Positions 63,155 through 64,000 of a stretch of 64,000 nucleotides of DNA are shown piece after piece; positions within the stretch are counted from its first letter, which is position 1; each line of letters opens with the position of its first letter. The DNA is from CAIVAT01 sp964525995 (GTDB taxonomy: Bacteria; Bacteroidota; Bacteroidia; Bacteroidales; FEN-979): the NCBI GenBank assembly GCA_964525995.1, contig CAZGIM010000022.1, positions 10,721-74,720 of the forward strand. The letters are read 5' to 3'. The position numbers and the translations under genes were made by a program. Under the pieces are notes generated by a model. That model worked only from the letters and a program-made list of their open reading frames with translations. It was not told where the DNA came from and did not search any database.

Positions 63155-63787
63155 ATGAGAATCATTTTAGTAGTATTAATAGGATTAGTGATTTGTATTG
63201 ATTCAATACAAAGTCAGATTATTGATAGTATACTTATTAAACCATATCCAAACGTTGATTCGATACAGTTTTGGCATACTAAAGAGTCAAGGGTTTCAAA
63301 CCAATTTTACTTTGTAAAAGGATACTTTGAATACTGTTCATGTGATTATCATCGTTTTTTAAATGAACATAATTACAAAGGGAAAGAAAAGATTATAATT
63401 TGTGAAGGAATGCTCAAGGATGATTTAAAAAATGGTACGTGGACATATTGGGAAGATGTAAAAGGACAATGTTGTGATGAGATTTTGCTGGATTCAGATT
63501 CAACCGTGACCTATGATTACGGAAAAAGGATAAAAAAAATAGATAGATTTGCTACTTATTCCTTTTATGGTTCAGATTCTCTAAGCATCAATCCATTTTA
63601 CAATGATAAAGAAGTCATAAAAAATAAGATTATTTGTCAAAAGGAATTATGTAAAATTATTGTTAATGACAAGTATGTTTTGAAGATGTTTTCAATCGAC
63701 AATATAGATACTGAAATCGAGAAACTTAACTTAAGAGTATATAATCACGAATCAAGAAAATTGATAGAAGAAAGCAACAAACGCTAA
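63155..63787 (+). CDS. Secreted protein of unknown function, A+T-rich, cassette-like
   Basis: This 210-residue protein has a signal peptide (MRIILVVLIGLVICIDSIQS, cleaved near QII). The mature part has YCSCDYHRFLNEHNYKGKEK, IICEGMLKDDLKNGTWTYWE (a MORN-like LKNGxWTYW repeat) and CCDEILL. I do not recognise its family. Its base composition is visibly richer in A and T than all neighbouring genes, and it is the only gene of this kind in the window. It is bracketed by inverted ten-base ends and by hairpins, so it may be a mobile cassette. The function is unknown. Confidence 0.7.
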   Translation: MRIILVVLIGLVICIDSIQSQIIDSILIKPYPNVDSIQFWHTKESRVSNQFYFVKGYFEYCSCDYHRFLNEHNYKGKEKIIICEGMLKDDLKNGTWTYWEDVKGQCCDEILLDSDSTVTYDYGKRIKKIDRFATYSFYGSDSLSINPFYNDKEVIKNKIICQKELCKIIVNDKYVLKMFSIDNIDTEIEKLNLRVYNHESRKLIEESNKR

Positions 63788-63912
63788 CAAGCCGGCAGCC
63801 AGCAATGCGGGCGGATTCCGGGAGTAGACATTAGTCAAACCAGCGAATGATAGTTAATAACAAGACATAAACCAAGTAAACCCCGCACTGGCGGCTGCCG
63901 GCCGACCGTTAT
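63782..63912. repeat. attC-like hairpin after the A+T-rich gene
   Basis: CGCTAAC at the start and CCGTTATCC at the end flank perfect ten-base arms GCCGGCAGCC (63791-63800) and GGCTGCCGGC (63893-63902). Inside, CAGCAATGCGGG and CCCGCACTGG pair with a bulge, leaving a loop of about 70 bases. This is the layout of an integron attC site; an ordinary long palindrome is the alternative. Confidence 0.55.
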
Positions 63913-64000
63913 CCACCACTTAATAATTAAAAGCTATGGAAAAATATCTTAGTACATGACAATTTTTTAACATATTGATTGTCAATGTTTAATGTTAATA
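63913..64000. other. Window end, nothing recognised
   Basis: The last 88 bases are A+T-rich and hold no gene or signal that I can support. Confidence 0.5.

Noticed and set aside
63155..63787. Toxin of a toxin-antitoxin pair
   Set aside because: There is a signal peptide and no partner gene; a MORN-like segment is not enough.

Overview
This 64 kb window is a chromosomal segment from a Bacteroidota bacterium, probably an anaerobic, Bacteroidales/Marinilabiliales-like lineage (inference from gene content). The evidence is a Bacteroidota-type TonB-ExbB-ExbD-ExbD locus, -7 boxes of the TAnnTTTG type, a sulfatase and a gene relic with type IX secretion (T9SS) sorting domains, an 11-subunit complex I without NuoEFG, and reliance on anaerobic radical-SAM and Fe-S enzymes. 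I saw no rRNA, tRNA, CRISPR array or intact transposase.

Layout. 1-7.1 kb (minus strand): the tail-less start of a secreted Omp28-like protein, then an energy-transduction operon (PstS-like protein, TPR protein, ExbB, two ExbD, TonB) closed by a clear terminator. 7.2-17.8 kb (minus): two small genes and a complete nuoABCDHIJKLMN operon. 18-22.3 kb (plus): glycerol dehydrogenase, a lipoprotein cyclase/hydrolase and a stand-alone EF-G. 22.3-27.7 kb (minus): an outer-membrane-like protein, a LolD/MacB-like ABC exporter and an internally deleted glycosyltransferase. 27.7-43.1 kb (minus): the most unusual part, an apparent operon of about 15 kb with six PQQ-like beta-propeller proteins, one NHL propeller, a membrane polyferredoxin, a Tat-like ferredoxin, a NuoE-NuoF fusion and a NuoG/GltD-like flavo-iron-sulfur chimera. 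44.3-46.8 kb (plus): preT-preA, a pyrimidine reductase pair. 47.3-53.4 kb (plus): a TetR regulator, an adaptor lipoprotein and an RND pump fused to its own TolC, with a shared operator in front of the regulator and of the pump genes. 53.5-54.6 kb (minus): two small envelope genes. 55.2-58.7 kb: a T9SS-exported sulfatase and, converging on it, its maturase. 59-61.3 kb (plus): a membrane protein, a winged-helix regulator and CreD with two matching operator sites. 61.3-64 kb: a relic of a T9SS sorting domain, a membrane protein, a YkgJ-type cysteine-cluster protein and an A+T-rich secreted-protein gene bracketed by hairpins like an integron cassette.

How the genes may work together. The nuo operon supplies a proton-pumping, quinone-reducing complex I that lacks its NADH-input module. 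The NuoEF fusion and flavoprotein 11 kb further on form a soluble NAD(P)H/ferredoxin-type module, encoded with NapGH-like membrane Fe-S proteins and many periplasmic propellers. I regard this as a candidate undescribed electron-transfer system; its substrate cannot be read from the sequence. The other regions are envelope housekeeping (TonB power, lipoprotein-type export, efflux, CreD stress response) and scavenging of sulfated substrates and pyrimidines.

Intergenic DNA carries two copies of a 259-bp MITE-like element whose inverted arms differ reciprocally by 28 bp, solitary pieces of its arm, and short tandem repeats.
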